Shown in pieces: positions 62,898 through 64,000 of a stretch of DNA of 64,000 bases. A model generated the notes under the pieces. That model did not search any database. It saw only the letters and a list, made by a program, of their open reading frames with translations, and was not told the origin of the DNA. The number at the start of each line of letters is the position of its first letter. The first letter of the stretch is position 1. Made by a program: the position numbers and the translations under genes. The DNA is from Pseudomonas sp. H3(2019) (GTDB taxonomy: Bacteria > Pseudomonadota > Gammaproteobacteria > Pseudomonadales > Pseudomonadaceae): positions 89,182 through 153,181 of the forward strand of contig NZ_VMSG01000014.1 of the NCBI RefSeq assembly GCF_007713465.1. The letters are read 5' to 3'.

Positions 62898-63846
62898 TGC
62901 GCAACCTCAGACTTAGCTCACCACCACTAAACACTTTTTCTACGCCGCCCACGTTCAAACGCAATGCACCCTGGCCATCAATCCCTATCACCTCACCATC
63001 AATCCGGCTCACTCCAGCAATCAGCGAAACCGCACGCCCCTGCCACAGGTGGCCTTGTTCCCACTCCGCCCGAAGCGCTGAAAACCCCACCGACTGATGA
63101 CGACTCAGGTATTCCTGGAGAACAATCCCCAAACGCGCCACTAGAAGATTACGATCGAACGCCCTACCTGCTTCGAGACGCATAGAGGTCCACTGCTGAT
63201 CGACCTCATCAGCAATCTGCATATTGACATTGATTCCCACACCCAGAACGACATGACACACATCCGCAGGATCCCCAACCAACTCCAACAATATGCCGGC
63301 GATTTTCTTCTCACCCACCAGGACATCGTTAGGCCACTTCAAACCTGCTCCGGCAATGCCCAGATCGCGCAGTGTTTGCATCACGGCAAGACCGACGACC
63401 AGGCTAAGCCCCTCAAGCTGGCGCATGCCACCATCGATTCGCAGCACGAGGCTATAGTAGACATTTTCGGCAAACGGGCTCACCCACTTGCGGCCGCGTC
63501 GGCCGCGACCAGCAGTTTGTCGCTCTGCAAGCACAAGAAATGGCGCAGCCATTCCGCGCTCGATAGAGCGCAAGGCTTCAGCGTTGGTGGAATCAATAGA
63601 ATCAAAGACCAGTACAGGCCAACCGCAAGCAGGTGAATGCTCAGCGATCTCCGCGGAGTTGAGCAGAGTCAACGGCGCACTCAGTTGATAACCACGACCA
63701 CGCACCTTGTGAATAGAAAGACCCAGCTCAGCCTCAAGGTGCTGGAGTTGTTTCCATACAGCGCTGCGACTAATACCTAGAGCGGCGCCCAGCGCTTGGC
63801 CGGAGTGGAAACGACCGTCCTTTAGGAGCTTTAACAACGTCAGCAT
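62887..63846 (-). CDS. birA: BirA, biotin ligase and biotin operon repressor
   Basis: Bifunctional BirA, 319 residues: N-terminal winged HTH (about 1-60, [20 protein letters not shown]) and biotin-protein ligase domain with the biotinyl-AMP loop [15 protein letters not shown] and the [17 protein letters not shown] motif; C-terminal SH3-like domain ends the protein. It biotinylates carboxylase carriers and represses bio genes. Overlaps coaX by 11 bases. Confidence 0.97.
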   Translation of the reverse strand: MLTLLKLLKDGRFHSGQALGAALGISRSAVWKQLQHLEAELGLSIHKVRGRGYQLSAPLTLLNSAEIAEHSPACGWPVLVFDSIDSTNAEALRSIERGMAAPFLVLAERQTAGRGRRGRKWVSPFAENVYYSLVLRIDGGMRQLEGLSLVVGLAVMQTLRDLGIAGAGLKWPNDVLVGEKKIAGILLELVGDPADVCHVVLGVGINVNMQIADEVDQQWTSMRLEAGRAFDRNLLVARLGIVLQEYLSRHQSVGFSALRAEWEQGHLWQGRAVSLIAGVSRIDGEVIGIDGQGALRLNVGGVEKVFSGGELSLRLRNDS

Positions 63847-63940
63847 GCAAGTATCGCCTCACAATGAGGCCCGCATGATAGCCATGCCCCGAGCCGTTGC
63901 ATAGAAATCGTAAGACTCCGGAATCAACTTTCTCGCAGAC

Positions 63941-63979
63941 AAAAAAAAACCCCTACCTGCATACGCAGATAGGGGTTTC
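63941..63979 (-). terminator. Rho-independent terminator of the upstream rRNA operon
   Basis: Minus strand AAACCCCTATCTGC / GCAGGTAGGGGTTT stem with a short loop and a T9 run (63941-63949); transcription comes from beyond the right edge. Strong structure typical for rrn ends. Confidence 0.92.
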
Positions 63980-63989
63980 GGAATTTAAT

Positions 63990-64000
63990 CTTGACGATGA
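63990..64000 (-). rRNA. rrf: 3' end of 5S rRNA (partial)
   Basis: Minus strand TCATCGTCAAG, which matches the 3' end of Pseudomonas 5S rRNA as I remember it, followed by a short tail and a strong terminator. Only 11 bases lie in the window. In P. aeruginosa an rRNA operon also precedes birA. Confidence 0.5.

Overview
The window is a chromosomal segment of a fluorescent Pseudomonas (P. fluorescens group or close relative). The evidence is high-GC gammaproteobacterial genes with Pseudomonas-type proteins (OprG/OmpW, KatA beside a heme-less bacterioferritin, the secE to rplQ translation cluster), several families of Pseudomonas REP-like palindromes, and gene neighbourhoods that match the P. aeruginosa order as I remember it. 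No phage, insertion sequence, CRISPR array or plasmid gene is visible.

Left part (1-16.7 kb): ribD (cut by the window edge) and nrdR on the minus strand; a lipoprotein-methyltransferase pair; a CnoX-type thioredoxin/TPR chaperone; a small unknown gene; a putative zinc-responsive operon (His-rich DUF2796 periplasmic protein, MacB/LolD-like ABC ATPase and permease, DUF3299 protein) behind a candidate Zur box; an OprG/OmpW porin behind a candidate ANR box; two short-chain sugar-nucleotide genes; the giant helicase Lhr; and a GlxA-type regulator divergent from an isochorismatase-like hydrolase. REP-like inverted repeats punctuate this part.

Middle (16.7-29.4 kb): a seven-gene plus-strand operon related to E. 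coli yjfIJKLMC: DUF2170, PspA, a rhomboid protease, DUF2491, DUF350, DUF1190 lipoprotein and a glutathionylspermidine-synthase-like ATP-grasp enzyme. Its first gene carries an extra N-terminal DNA-binding-like segment, has a strong internal ribosome binding site, and lies behind two copies of the palindrome CTCACGCGTGA. This is the part most likely to hold a little-described system. Then come ssb and a YajR-like transporter (minus), uvrA (plus), and a bacterioferritin and katA (minus).

Right part (29.5-63.9 kb), all minus strand: the translation/transcription superlocus. In transcription order from the right edge: the end of a 5S rRNA with its terminator, birA, coaX, a SPOR protein, tRNA-Tyr/Gly/Thr, tuf copy 2, tRNA-Trp, secE, nusG, rplKAJL, rpoBC, rpsL-rpsG-fusA-tuf copy 1, then the S10, spc and alpha operons through rplQ. 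Sigma70-type promoters are visible before the tRNA-tuf, str, S10 and alpha units, and there are terminators or attenuators between units. The small genes rpmJ, rpmD and rpmC are present. Rifampicin and streptomycin target residues look wild type.
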